Position numbers and translations under genes: made by a program | Notes under the pieces: model-generated | Told to the model about the DNA's origin: nothing | What the model saw: the letters and a program-made list of their open reading frames with translations, nothing else | The model's database searches: none | Assembly (NCBI GenBank): GCA_032622095.1 | Contig: CP136064.1 | Location: 263,667,863-263,731,862, forward strand | Direction: 5' to 3' | DNA from: Siphonodentalium dalli | Lineage: Eukaryota; Mollusca; Scaphopoda; Gadilida; Siphonodentaliidae | Length of the DNA stretch: 64,000 nucleotides | In this document: piece after piece, positions 24,008-36,317 of the stretch | Layout: each line of letters begins with the position of its first letter | Numbering within the stretch: position 1 is the first letter of the stretch

Positions 24008-24193
24008 AAATGGTTGGAAACTAAAAATTGTAATCAGATGTAAACGAAAAGTAATCAGTTACATTTTACTAAAGTAATTGTAATCGTAATCAATTACATT
24101 TGAGAAAAATCTAATCAATAACCGTAATCATGTAAATCAAAAGTAATTGTAATCGCAATCGATTACATTGGCATGTAATCGCCCCAACCGTGG
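24008..24193. mobile_element. hAT-like MITE, GTAATC-rich
   Basis: Dense GTAATC/GATTAC words end in ATGTAATCGCCCCAACCGTG; the left end is ATGGTTGGAAACT. Ends of the type CAGGGTTGG...CCAACCCTG with GTAATC arrays are typical of small hAT-derived elements (family knowledge). No exact 8-bp duplication is visible. In copy B the right end is deleted. Confidence 0.5.
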
Positions 24194-24439
24194 CTAAAAT
24201 TGAACACATATCCCACATGGAACTTTCAACCACAGACCTTCATTTATCAAATAAAGTCACTTGGTGGTTTGCGCTCTAAAATACGCGTAATAATAATCGC
24301 TTTTTAAGTTTTCCCGATATGGAAATAGCTCGATAAACACTTGAAATACCTTTCAATGAGCAGTATAATAATGTCACAGAAAGACACATTTGAGTCATGA
24401 AAAATACAACTTTGAACCGATGTTTGCACGACATGGAAA

Positions 24440-24585
24440 AGAAAAGAGCGTTCCGTGTTAGTCTATTCTTGATATGGTAGAAATAAAGAGCCTTTGTTTC
24501 ACTTCTGTACGAAAAACCCCCCAGCTGGAATAGGGCTCTGACCACAGTATGTATTTCTCAGAGCATATGAGGCCGGTATATATAC
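24440..24585. repeat. Repeat shared with 40,312-40,445
   Basis: Shared words are CCGTGTTAGTCT, TTGATATGGTA/CTGATATAGTA, AAATAAAGAGC(G/C)TTTG, TTTCACTTCT and GAAAAAC. AAACGCTCTTTAT-type termini also occur at 35,454, 36,773 and 39,988. This suggests an inverted-repeat element family with an AAACGCTCTTTAT end. Confidence 0.5.
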
Positions 24586-24850
24586 TTATCAACATTACCC
24601 GTATTTGCAACCAATCTTATACGTCCTTAGAAATTACTTAGACACAATTTGGAAGCTCGAATGAGCCGTGTCCATTTAAACAGAATATCATGACAGTAGA
24701 TGTCTAATTTCATTGGGTCAATTAAGCGGGCGTGCACGATTACATATGATCCTATACCCAACATGACTTTCAATATGTTGTAGCTGCCAATCGAAGTGAA
24801 GGTAATGCCACTCAATCTTCTGTTATAATAGATAGCTTTACTCTTATTTC

Positions 24851-25105
24851 TTAATACACTATTTGATTATGTAGGTAACATCCGCTGTAACCATTATCGG
24901 GTTTAAAACGTTTGTTACACACAACTAAATGATCCCAAAGTGCAGATATCGTTCGAATAAATATTATGTAAAGAACCGTCACAGCCGTGATTATACCTTG
25001 GAATAGAATCGTAACACTCATAACAGTTGTGATTAGGCGTCTAATGCTCCAAACTGCCGACACACATCGGGATATTTTCTCAGCTATTTTACAGAAGAAT
25101 AACAC
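24851..25105 (-). CDS. Hypothetical 84-codon ORF with one membrane segment (copy A)
   Basis: The frame contains a hydrophobic stretch, roughly SVTILFQGIITAVTVLYIIF, flanked by basic residues and followed by CNKRFKPDNGYSGCY. The same frame is intact at 33,345-33,599 with one substitution (Val to Phe). The duplication is too recent for that to prove selection. No family recognised. Confidence 0.15.
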   Translation of the reverse strand: MLFFCKIAEKISRCVSAVWSIRRLITTVMSVTILFQGIITAVTVLYIIFIRTISALWDHLVVCNKRFKPDNGYSGCYLHNQIVY

Positions 25106-25160
25106 AGATACAATTTATACTCAGTGTTCGTCTTCAGAATGCGTTTCACAGTCGGTATAT

Positions 25161-26984
25161 CGCGACCTGAGTTCCAAGTTGTCCGATGTGCATTTTTTAT
25201 GTTTTCAAGATAATCGATTTTTAAAGTTTGGAAAGCAAATGCTACCACACCAGAAGGAATTCAAAGGTCACGCGTATACCTGCATGTAGATAAATATATA
25301 TTCTTTCGCGCAGTGTTACTGCAACTGTTGCCGAGTTGACGGTATTTCGTCTATTTATAAGATTGTGACTGTGGGGTAGGAATTTTCGCACTTGGAACAA
25401 TGTGGAACCAAACTGACACATGACGTTTTATTGAAACATTTGTGCTTTTAAAGTATTTGTCAGGGTTAAACTGTTATAAGTGACGCATAAAACACATTGT
25501 AACTGAATATATATACATTATTGAGATAATATAAAATGACACTCAGACATATATTATGGTCATATTGTCCCAGATACACATATTTTTCAATCAGTATTCA
25601 CTTGGAACACTTGGATTCTTTAATACGCCCAGTCACCAACTAGCGGCCATATGGCGACAGGATCCACATGGTCCGGTTCCGCAGTTTCCGAGATTAATCA
25701 GCCCCGGTTCCGTGGTTTTAGTGCTACAGCTATCGGTGAAACTTCTGGGGTACCATTTCATGCATATGCGGAGCTTTTGAATATTCATGACTTCCATATA
25801 TATGGATATGCTACTCCAGAACTTTGAAATGTAGCACTAAAACAACTAAAATGGACGGGAGTTATAGTGACATGGCGTATTACATTGATATCTACCCCAA
25901 GCAGTACATTCTTCGCTCTGAAGACAGTGGTCGAAATTTGTATTCCAACTAAGTAAAATTGCAACTGAAGTTATATAGTATGCGCGACTCTCGAACTGTC
26001 GAACATTCATGTAAACTGTATCCTAGGCAGTACTGTTAGAACGACGAGGAGCACGCAACATGTGGCCGCTATAGGTCGCCACCCCTCATTGACGTTTTAC
26101 GAGACGAATTACTCCGATGAACATGTATTCAAACACCACTACATGCATGCATGTTTACACATAATCGGATATTGACAACACGGGGCTGTCAACCGGGATG
26201 AAACACATACTGATCATATACCTAGTAAAATATTTACAATATATAATCAAAAATCCCGCTAATGTCATAAATAGATGGACAGATCAGAGCGTATAGACAA
26301 TAATTATATGGATACTATTTTGATTGTTGTATTGTGGGTGAAAAAATACACAACCAACGATCGATAATTGGCTGGAGGCACGCATGAATTTACTATGGGA
26401 GATATAGAGTGGGTCTATAAAACTTATTCATTGTTGTTTATACGTATTTCCTAGCGATATTTTAGACAATATAACGGAACAGATCCTCTACAAGACTATC
26501 ACAAAACTTTTTGAAATCCCTCCCCCACATTTATTTGAGAAAATTGCAGAAAATTACGTAAATTCCAAGATGTTGGTGGTCTATTAATAACTCAGATAAA
26601 AATGGTTCTATTTGGGAACTTTACAAGAGAGAAAATACCGCTAAAAGAATATCGCAAAACGATTGCCGTATACGTTGACATTAATTAACCCACAGACATG
26701 GGCGTAGCCAGTTTGTTCCTAAGGCGGGTTCGTCAGCAGACTGCAACGCCATAATTGATGCGGGGAGAGCATTGGATGGGCGATAACAGCACAACACCTC
26801 GCATGACCTGCATGGTGACGGACTCATATCACACAACAAAACGTTCAGCCTTCTTGGTGGCGAACGTTATGAAACATTAACTTTAATTTCTCTTCCATAT
26901 AAGCTGTAATCGAACCACTGCACGGGTGGTTGTTGTACGACATAATTATGGATATAGAATGCAAGTATTGTCTAAGTAGATTAG
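25161..26984. other. Spacer between duplication copies
   Basis: Single-copy in this window, with no coding signal I trust. It contains the small foldback at 25,709-25,846. Confidence 0.5.
25709..25846. repeat. Diverged foldback, about 138 bp
   Basis: GGTTTTAGTGCTACA pairs with TGTAGCACTAAAAC, and the inner ACTTCTGGGGTACC...CATAT pairs imperfectly with ATATG...CTACTCCAGAACT. Confidence 0.6.
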
Positions 26985-27385
26985 CGCCATTAGCTCAGTA
27001 CGAACGTTTCTGGACGCCTGCTGATTATTCAGTTCGAGAACCAAACAAAATATTTAAAATAGCGGGATTCCCTAAGTGTAAGCGTCATAAAAGTAGGCTC
27101 TAACTGTATCGAACTGGGATAATATTGTGTCCATTAATTCAGTTCGAAAGGTTCTGGACCCTGCCGATTCTTTAGTTCGAGAAACAAACATAATATTTTA
27201 AATAGCGCGACCCCTACTAACCGTAAACGTCATAAGAGTAGACCCCCAACTGGTTATAACTTAGTTTATTTTTATCCAACAGTTCAGTACGAAAGGTTCT
27301 GGACGGCTACCGATTCTTCAGCGCGATTCCCTACTAAGCGGAATCGTCATAAGAGTAGACTCCAACAGCTTCGAACTCTGGATGT
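26985..27385. repeat. Three tandem units of about 145 bp
   Basis: Each unit has CAGT(A/T)CGAA(A)GGTTCTGGAC, GCCGATTCTTCAG-like, an AAATAGCG block, CCCTACTAA and CGTCATAAGAGTAGAC. Starts are near 26,990, 27,131 and 27,278. The array ends about 50 bp before copy B of the duplication. Confidence 0.75.
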
Positions 27386-30300
27386 TTTGTCTCTTCTGTA
27401 AATCGAAAATGTGTCACTAGAACGGGTATGGTTCTCTATTCCATTGACAGCGATATCAATATGACATTTCTTACGTCTCACTGATGTCGCAATGATTATA
27501 TTATAATCATATACACACTGGCATGTTTGTCCACTGTTTTGTGGTGAGGCAATATCAAGCTGGTACACCCCCTGTTGAGAGAGATATATATATATATATA
27601 TATATTTACGACTGTCTGTCTGTCTCCCGTATGTCTGTGTTCTATTGAACGTCACGCGTGACCATGTATACGGCACCAAAGGTGTCTAAAAGTAACATTT
27701 TCCGAGAAAGTTAATGGTGCGGGTTAGTGTTTTCTAAAATAACGCTGTTGTTGTCAAGGGCAGAAAAGGGCAGGGGCAGAAACACCTTTTATCGCCGATA
27801 TCCAACAGACTTATACATAATGATCCCCATGATATGACAAATATAATGGTGTGGTTTAAATATGTCATAAGTAACGCCGTTCGAGTCAGGGGAGCACGAA
27901 AGTGAGAGGGCACCAAAACTGATAAAATATTTTGAGCAAGGAACGCCACCAAATTGATACACATTCACATATAAGGAATCTCGTGTAATTTAATGACGCC
28001 AAATTAGTGCCGTTTTTTGGGGTGAGAGATGGGGGCACTAAATTTGATAAGAATTTGCGTAGTCGTCGATTACCTCCAAACTTATACATAATCATCTGCA
28101 TGATATCAGGAGTATAAAAAATGGCCTAAAGCCGTCAAATTAATGTGGCGTCATTCGATTCAGGGTTGCACGGAAGGGGAGAGGGGCACCAAAACTGATA
28201 AACTATTTTAAGCACCGATTTCCACCAAATTGATACACATTCGTCAATGTAGGAGGAATCTAATCGTCTGACTTAAAGACGCCAAATTGGTGCCATTTGG
28301 CCGAAAGATGGGGGGACTAAATTTGATAATAATTTGTTTAGTCCCCGATTACCACCGAGATCAGGAGTCTAATTGTGTCGTTTAATGATGTTAACAGTTC
28401 GATTCGGGTACATGGAGGGGAAGAGGGACACCAAAAATTTATAACAACTATTTTAGCGCCGATTTCCACCATATTGTTATATATTCATTTTCGTGATACG
28501 AGGAATATAATCGTGTGGTTTAAATACGCCAAATTGGTGCCGTTTGTGTGAGAAATGTGGGCACTAAATTTGATCGCCTATTTCCACAAATTTTATATAT
28601 AGTCATGTTCATAATGAGTCTAATTGTGTAGTTTAAAGGTGACACAAATGGCGTGGCTTGATGGTCGGGTCACAAAAACTGACAAAAATTATGTTTAGCG
28701 CCAAATTCCACCAAATCCACACACGTTCTTCTCCAATGATACCAGGAATCAAATCGTGCGGGTATTTGCGAATGTCCATCTGTTCTATATAACTTCACGG
28801 GGACAATCTAGATGGCACAAAATGGGGAAAGATAATGGTGTGGGCTAAAATTTTCTAAAATGACGCTGTTGTTGTCATAGGCAGAAAATGGTAGGGCAGC
28901 AAAAATGATGAAATATGTTTGTCGCTGATTTCACCAAATTTATACATAAGCATCTCTATGATATGGCGCCGTTCGAGTCAGCGGTGCACGGAGGGGAGCT
29001 ATGGTGCCAAAGCTGATACAAATATGTTTAGCACTAATTTCCACCAAATTGATACACGTTCTTCTCCAATGATACGTGGAATCAAATCATGTGGGTTAAA
29101 AATACGGCACATTTGGTGCATTTAGGTTAGGGATGAAGAGTTGAGGAGCAATGGCATTGATAAGAATGTTTTAGTCGCCGATATCCACCAAAGTTAAGTA
29201 TTGTGATATCCATAATTCATTCTAAGCATTTTTGGCGTTCAAATTTCACAACCTTGACAAATGGTGATCGAATTAAGTCAATTGAACAATTTATATGTTC
29301 TCAATTGTCACATTTTATATGGGGACGGGATTCAGGGCATTCAGTGAGCCAGCAAAAACAGATACATAGAAGAAAGCATTAAAAGTCATTCTATTTAAGA
29401 TATATTCTTGCAAAACTTTGAATCAGAGGATGCCACGTTAGAATGGCTCGTGTGTTATAATAAAATTGAGTCTTTCCTGTTCAAGATATTGTCCAAAACT
29501 TATATTATACAATTTGTCAAGAGACATGGAAATGTATAGGCCTGTCAAAATAGTGGTCACAGTATGCAGTCAAATTTAGTTTCTTCTGAGATAAAAGAAA
29601 ACACAGAGTCAGTAGCCATTGACTTTTCACGATTCTCCAATTCTGACATCTGACAAGGGTATATCTACCCGATACAGAGGAATTCTTTAATTTTTTTTAA
29701 ATATCGCTCAGTGTCGGGCACATGTAGCTGATATATGGAAACATTTATTTTAAGCTGAGAATAATTCGAAAGTATAGCACCATGAACAGAGTCGCACCTG
29801 GACATTTCTTTGAAACATCTGTTTCTTCATGGCGGTATGCTAACCATGAGTCCTCAAAATATTAGTCTAACCCACTAGATTGATTTATACATCTCTATGT
29901 AAAACCTAATTGTCATGTTTTGAACTAATGTTCATGTTTTGATTCCATTAAAAAATATTTAAAATCAATCACAAAAAATATCAATTCCATCAAATCAAAA
30001 AAATAACGTCTCAAGTATGCTCAGTTGTTGATAAATAATGTTTTGTTTATTCGTGGGACGAATTAGTCTCCATGAACAAAATGACAATGGCGTTTTGTGA
30101 TGCCGTTTGGATATACAATTTTGAGAATACGTGTAACATTTTGAACAAGAGTATTCATGCATAATATCCGTATAGGGAATGTTTTGTCAAATAAACCTAT
30201 ATTATCTTATCAATTCACAAATCTCCTGACAAGGAGGTCAAAGAAAAATAACTTCATGGCTAATTTACTCACTGTGCTGCATGCGACATAAATCACAAGT

Positions 30301-31251
30301 ATTCTCAGCTCTTCACAATGCAATCCAAAGTAGAAATGTTCGTATTTCGAGAGATGAATTCTATCACCCTGAATAACCCGCGCGCCGCTGCGCCACATTT
30401 GTCACACCCACGTTGGTCTGATAGTTAAATGTGTATCATGTCCAATAGTTAGTTCTGTTTGTGCTACGGCCTGTCTTTTTATCAGAGTATATTGCACGTA
30501 GTTTATTTGTCTGACGCAGGTTGTATCTATCTTAATCCATATAAGCATCACATTGTTACTAGTGTAAAGCATTCTTAATCACAAGAGGGCTTATAATAGA
30601 GGCTCTACAACCCCATCCTGAATCTAAAATAGCCAAGTGAATTGTATATTTTTTGGCGCCATCTTGTCTGCTGACTTCTATTTTGTATGTCTACACACTG
30701 CAAGACAGCACTACATTTTGTCCCATATATATAAACAGTGAAGCATTATTAGACCCAATATAGCACCATTTCACAATTTCCATTGAAAGCGCACGACCCC
30801 ACCCCCTACCAACCCTTGCATGCCTTTTGTATATTCTGTATTCTATTTTTTCAATATCATTATAAGTATGACCACATGACTCAATAAATCGTATGCTATC
30901 GTATCGTATAGTATAACCAATAAAAGTACCCGTTAAATCCGTAGGGTGAATATAGGGCATTAAGCCAACAGCCGTGGCGAAGTTGATTCGATTCCTGATA
31001 ATCGCCGATGTTGTTATCCACGTAGAAGTTGAATAATTTTAGATATTTAGCGTTCAATCGACCCACAAACAAAGATATATACACAGATAATAAAATCACC
31101 TATAAAACAGGCTCAATTATTTTTTTATTCTCGGAACACATATCTTTCCTCGTCGATTTAGCGTGGACATTGAACTCGGATAAGGACTATTCGCTGATTT
31201 CTCTGAAACTTGATCTAAATGGTCCCGAGAGGTGTAGAGGATACTGGAAGT

Positions 31252-31729
31252 TTAACCATTTGAGTGCCAGGTCCTATTTTTGTATCAACCCATATACCCT
31301 GTGCCAATGTATTCTCTTATATATGCGAGTCGACCATAGGTCGCCTCGCATATATAAGAGAATGCATTGGCCTAACAATTTTTCATCATTTGTTATTATT
31401 TTTTACAATTTTTTTACAATTTTAATAATTTATTCTTATATTCTTTAACAGATTTATTTTGTAGGTTTAGTGCCAGGGAATCTTACGTTTTTCATGGGTA
31501 TCAAAATTATTACTATGAATACTTGGTATAGTTTTGAGTTATAACATGCACCTAAGTTTTTCTCCAGTTTGTTTTTAAATTCGCTATAGCATGCTTAAGC
31601 ATACCCAACAAAAATTTAACAACAACAAAAAAATCTAAAAAACATAAATATTTATTTTTATTTTAGGGCCGATTTTACAGACCGTAAATTAGGGCCGATG
31701 AGATCGGCCCGTGTCACTGAAAGGGTTAA
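31252..31729. mobile_element. TTAA-flanked MITE, family 2 (copy B)
   Basis: Duplicate of 22,124-22,602, carried by the segmental duplication rather than independently inserted. The left end has mutated to TTAACCATTT. Confidence 0.85.
31303..31371. repeat. 69-bp palindrome in family 2 MITE (copy B)
   Basis: Same as 332-400 apart from CCAATGTATT in the left arm. It has the standard GAGTCGACC centre, unlike copy A. Confidence 0.9.
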
Positions 31730-32267
31730 ATACTCTTTACTTTAAAATAGTTATTATATAGATGAAATAAATAACGTTATCAGCTACGATGCGCAAATCT
31801 AAATCAACGACCAACTCTTTTTTGACACTTTACTCAGTTCTACTGTGAATACAAACAAAACACCGGAAGAAAATAAGCTTTATTCAGAATTTAAGAAATA
31901 GAAAACACAACAATGTTTCACAGTGAGAGACTCCTATCCTCTAGAAAAATGTAGAAAACCTAGAAGATATTCGAAAAATAAAACTTGAAGTTATGCTCAT
32001 TTGATCGAGTACCAAATGGGCCGCTGGTGATGAAAAGCAAAGTACATAATTCTTAAATCTTGAAAAGAGACATTACACACACAAAAAATATTTAAACTAT
32101 ATAAATGTCCAATGGTAAGTTGATCACAAAACCGGATGCAATATTAAAGGAAGCCAGTGATTATTTTAAATCATTATATACCAGAGTATGCTGAAGATAT
32201 TAAACAGTTTATTGTTCCCGTGTCAGATGATATCACATTCTGCAAAGTCTTTTTGCCAAATATTTAG

Positions 32268-32392
32268 GAGATAAACATACCCTGTTGAGTTGTACTTTCT
32301 GGGATTCGAGCATGAAAACAGTTTGTGAACGAGCCGGCTTGTTTTCATGCTCGAATCCCAGAATGTACAACTCAACAGGGTATGTTTATCTC
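32268..32392. repeat. Hairpin with deleted tip (copy B)
   Basis: Same arms as 23,141-23,284, but CCGGCGAGTTCACAAACTG is missing beside the centre. The loop is now asymmetric. Confidence 0.92.
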
Positions 32393-33344
32393 CATTGTAT
32401 TTTTCAATCTAGCAAGGAATTTGCAAAAAAACTGTATAAAAAGTATCATTTAGTCATTTTCATGACACGAATCGAGACTTTCATTTCGCCGTTGTCACCG
32501 TGCACAAATCTTGGGTTTGTTCATTGCGTTACTCGGAACAGTGCTCCGTAACCATTTCCTGCGGGGCGGGTTGTCTCGTTTCGCTACTCCGTTCTGCGCC
32601 GATAAAATTGTACCGTGCGACATTCAGATTTGATGCACGCTGAAGCGGCCGATGAACGGTATCTATAGACAACAAGGCGCGGGTGTGTTTGTTTCGCTAC
32701 TCGTTCTGCGCCGATGCAAATTGATCGTGCTACATTCAGATTTGATGCACGCTGAAGCGGCCGATGTCGGTGAATCGAAAACGAAAGTTAGCCGCTCTCG
32801 GCCAATCAGAATGCTTGTTTTTAGTGACAAATACTCAATTGAATTACAATGGAGTATATCTCGTCCGCTCACTCAATCGTGGTCTCTCAATTGGTAACAT
32901 ATCGATAACACAAAAACATGGTCTATTACCAATATGTTGGTGCACAACTCCATGACAAAACATCACAAATTAATGTAAAAAGATTATGTGCTTATTGCTT
33001 GGTTGTTTTATTTGTTCAGTCGTTCCTTGTTTACGTAATATATAGTTTTTGTGTTGTTATTAAATAACATTTGATATTTTAATTTGATTTATTTCATTAT
33101 TTCTTCCTATGGGATCAAAATGGTTGGAAACTAAAAATTGTAATCAGATGTAATCGAAAAGTAATCAGTTACATTTTACTAAAGTAATTGTAATCGTAAT
33201 CAATTACATTTGAGAAAAATCTAATCAATAACCGTAATCATGTAAATCAAAAGTAATTGTAATCGTAATCGCAATCGCTGCCACTCGAAGTGAAGGTAAT
33301 GCCACTCAATCTTCTGTTATAATAGATAGCTTTACTCTTATTTC

Positions 33345-33599
33345 TTAATACACTATTTGATTATGTAGGTAACATCCGCTGTAACCATTATCGGGTTTAA
33401 AACGTTTGTTACACACAACTAAATGATCCCAAAGTGCAGATATCGTTCGAATAAATATTATGTAAAGAACCGTCACAGCCGTGATTATACCTTGGAATAG
33501 AATCGTAACACTCATAAAAGTTGTGATTAGGCGTCTAATGCTCCAAACTGCCGACACACATCGGGATATTTTCTCAGCTATTTTACAGAAGAATAACAC
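33345..33599 (-). CDS. Hypothetical 84-codon ORF with one membrane segment (copy B)
   Basis: Counterpart of 24,851-25,105, intact, one residue changed. Part of the N-terminal coding stretch also survives near 39,528, embedded in a diverged third copy of the surrounding DNA where the frame is not kept. Confidence 0.15.
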   Translation of the reverse strand: MLFFCKIAEKISRCVSAVWSIRRLITTFMSVTILFQGIITAVTVLYIIFIRTISALWDHLVVCNKRFKPDNGYSGCYLHNQIVY

Positions 33600-33835
33600 A
33601 GATACAATTTATACTCAGTGTTCGTCTTCAGAATGCGTTTCACAGTCGGTATATGCTACCGAAAACAAAGAAATTACGTTTACAAGGCTTGATTTTCAGT
33701 GATTACATGTTCATAATTACACGTTAACTGGCTATATCCGAGTTAATTGTGATCTAAAGTTCAGGTTTCGGTAAAACGGCACGTAGGCAGTCTATGTTCG
33801 TTCAAGGAAGTTTAATGTATTTAAGATATATATAT
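33565..33835. repeat. Repeat shared with 39,528-39,790
   Basis: Shared order: TTTTCTCAGCTATTTTACAG, GTCTTCAGAATGCGTTTCA, AACAAAGAAATT, GGCTTGATTTTCAGTGAT, CGAGTTAATTGTG and AGTTCAGGTTTCG. The two copies now flank the SINE-like arrays, about 5.7 kb apart. Confidence 0.75.
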
Positions 33836-33844
33836 ATATATATA

Positions 33845-35090
33845 ACTAGCAGGTGGACCCGACTTCGTCCGGGCTGTTTCCCCTCTGCTTTTCGGCGAAT
33901 TGCGCGATTTGACCTTGATTTGTCCATTTTGAAGGTCAAGGTCAGGTGGGGTCACGATTTGACCCGTCCAAAACACTGCCCGGACAAAAGTACCCGACAA
34001 AAGTACCCGTCGAAATCCATCCGGTTTTACCCGATTTGACCTCGATTTGATCTCGAATTGATCATTTTGAAGGTCAAGGTCAGGTGCTTTTCGGCGAATT
34101 GCGCGATTTGACCTTGAATTGTCCATTTTGAAGGTCAAAGTGAGGCGGGGTCACGATTTGACCCGTCGAAAACACTTCCCGGACAAAAGCACCCGACAAA
34201 AGTACCCGTCGAAATCCATCCGGTTTTACCCGATTTGACCTCGAATTGATCATTTTGAAGGTCAAGGTCAGGTCGGGGTCACGACTCGACCCGTCCAAAA
34301 CACTCAGTGGACAAAAGTAACCCTATGAATCAAATTTCGTCGAAATCCCATCAAAATTCGCGATTTGACCTTGAATTGAGCCGATTTCAAGGTCAAGGTC
34401 ACGTCGCACGGGATGTGACCCGTCCAAAACACTTCTCGGACAAAAGTAATTGTCCATTTTGAAGGTCAAGGTCATGTGGGGTCACGATTTGACCCGTCCA
34501 AAACACTGCCCGGACAAAGGTACCCGACAAAAGTACCCGTCGAAATCCATCCGGTTTTACCCGATTTGACATTATTTTTTCATCGAAATCCCGTGATATT
34601 TGGGCGTTTGACCTTCGTCCGGGCTGTTTCTCCTCTGCTTTTCGGCGAATTGCGCGATTTGACCTTGAATAGTCCATTTTGAAGGTCAAGGCCAGGTGGT
34701 CCAAAACACTGCCCGGACAAAAGTCCCGACAAAAGTACCCGTCGAAATCCATCCGGTTTTACCCGATTTGACCTCCAATTGATCATTTTGAAGGTCAATG
34801 TCAGGTCGGGGTCACGACTCGACCCATCCAAAACACTCAGTGGACAAAAGTAACCCACGTATCAAATTTCGTCGAAATCCCATCAAAATTCACATAGCAA
34901 ATTTCAAGTCGATAGCTCCACCCGTTTCCGAGATCTCGTCAGCGCATGCGCGAAGCGGCGCCGCACGGGCTCGCCAATACGACAACGACGACCGCCTGGT
35001 CAAACTACACACACGTACCAAGTTTCGTCCCGATCGGTCGAGAATCGTAGATTTGTATAAATGACATACAGACATACAGACAGATAGAGG
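33845..35090. repeat. SINE-like repeats S1, nested partial copies
   Basis: The head ACTAGCAGGTGGACCCGACT follows a (TA)n run. Inner blocks GCGCGATTTGACCTTGA, CATTTTGAAGGTCAAGGTCA, ACTGCCCGGACAAAAGTACC and CGTCGAAATCCATCCGG recur about five times, so partial copies are stacked. A more complete single copy lies at 61,554-62,230. No promoter boxes or tRNA-like head were recognised, so the class is open (SINE or non-autonomous non-LTR). Confidence 0.7.
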
Positions 35091-36285
35091 TCTTCAAAAA
35101 CCAAATTTCAAATCGATAGCTCCACCCGTTTCCGAGATCTGGTCTGCGCATGCGCGAAGCTGGCGTCGCACGGGCTCGGCGACCCGATAAAATTCGTATC
35201 CGGGGCAAGATACATTCACATAGCAAATTTCAAGTCGATAGCTCCACCCGTTTCCGAGATCTCGTCTGCGCATGCGCTGCACGGGCGTCGCACGGCCTGA
35301 TGAAATTGTCCTTGTTCTGATGAGTGCCGTTTTTTGTGACTGAGAGTGGAGAATGGGTGCTCTGGGCTTCTCCAAAATGCGACGTCGACTATTCCCGTGG
35401 GATAATGGCCCGTATATCTCTCTGCAGATGCTAATAACGTTGAATGATACACAAACGCTCTTTATAGCGATGCGTCAAAAACAAACGCTCATTAAATTAT
35501 CACTTGATTAACCACCGCAGTGCCGTTATTTGTGTGAGTGAGAATGGAGAATAGGTGCTCTGGGCTTCTCCAAAATGCGACGTCGACGATTCCCGTGGAA
35601 AAGACCGGGCTATTCAAAAACCAAATTTCAAATCGATAGATCTACCCGTTTCCGAGATCTGGTCTGCGCATGCGCGAAGCTGGCGTCGCACGGCTCGGCG
35701 ATCCGATAAAATTCGTATCCGGGGCAAGATACATTCACATAGCAAATTTCAAGTCGATAGCTCCACCCGTTTCCGAGATCTCGTCTGCGAATGCGCGAAG
35801 CGGCGCCGCACGGGCTCACCAATACGACAACGACGACCCCCTGGTAAAACTACACACACGTACCAAGTTTCGTCCCGATCGGTCAAGAATCGTAGATTTG
35901 TATAAATGACATACAGACATACAGACAGATAGAGGTCTTCAAAATATATAGGAGACTAGCCGATGAGCCCGACGTTGTCCGGGCTATTCAAAAACCAAAT
36001 TTCAAGTCGATAGCTCCATCTGTTTCCGAGATCTGGTCTGCGCATGCGCGAAGCTGGCGTCGCACGGGCTCGGCGACCCGATAAAATTTGTATCCGTGGC
36101 AAGATACATTCACATAGCAAATTTCAAGTCGATAGCTCCACCCGTTTCAGAGATCTCGTCTGCGCATGCGCGAAGCGGGCGCCGCACGGACTCGCCAATA
36201 CGATAACGACGACCACCTGGTCAAACTACACACACGTACCAAGTTTCGTCCCGATCGGTCGAGAATCGTAGATTTGTATAAATGG

Positions 36286-36317
<32 letters not shown>

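Larger units (their letters stand above)
18294..25160. repeat. Segmental duplication, copy A
   Basis: Near-identical in direct orientation to 27,438-33,654. It starts at ATTCCATTGACAGCG and ends at CACAGTCGGTATAT in both. Differences are scattered substitutions, microsatellite length near 18,425, a hairpin-tip deletion in B, and 622 bp (24,162-24,783) present only in A. About 2.3 kb of unrelated sequence separates the copies. Confidence 0.93.
27438..33654. repeat. Segmental duplication, copy B
   Basis: Direct partner of 18,294-25,160. It lacks the equivalent of 24,162-24,783, with the break inside the hAT-like MITE, and lacks 19 bp at the hairpin tip. Its satellite-like array lies at about 27,733-29,215. 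Confidence 0.93.

Noticed and set aside
24290-24600. Second copy of the transporter's exon A, because the repeat before 40,450 also occurs here
   Set aside because: Similarity stops before the position of the exon; no FEPGNIR-like coding segment follows.
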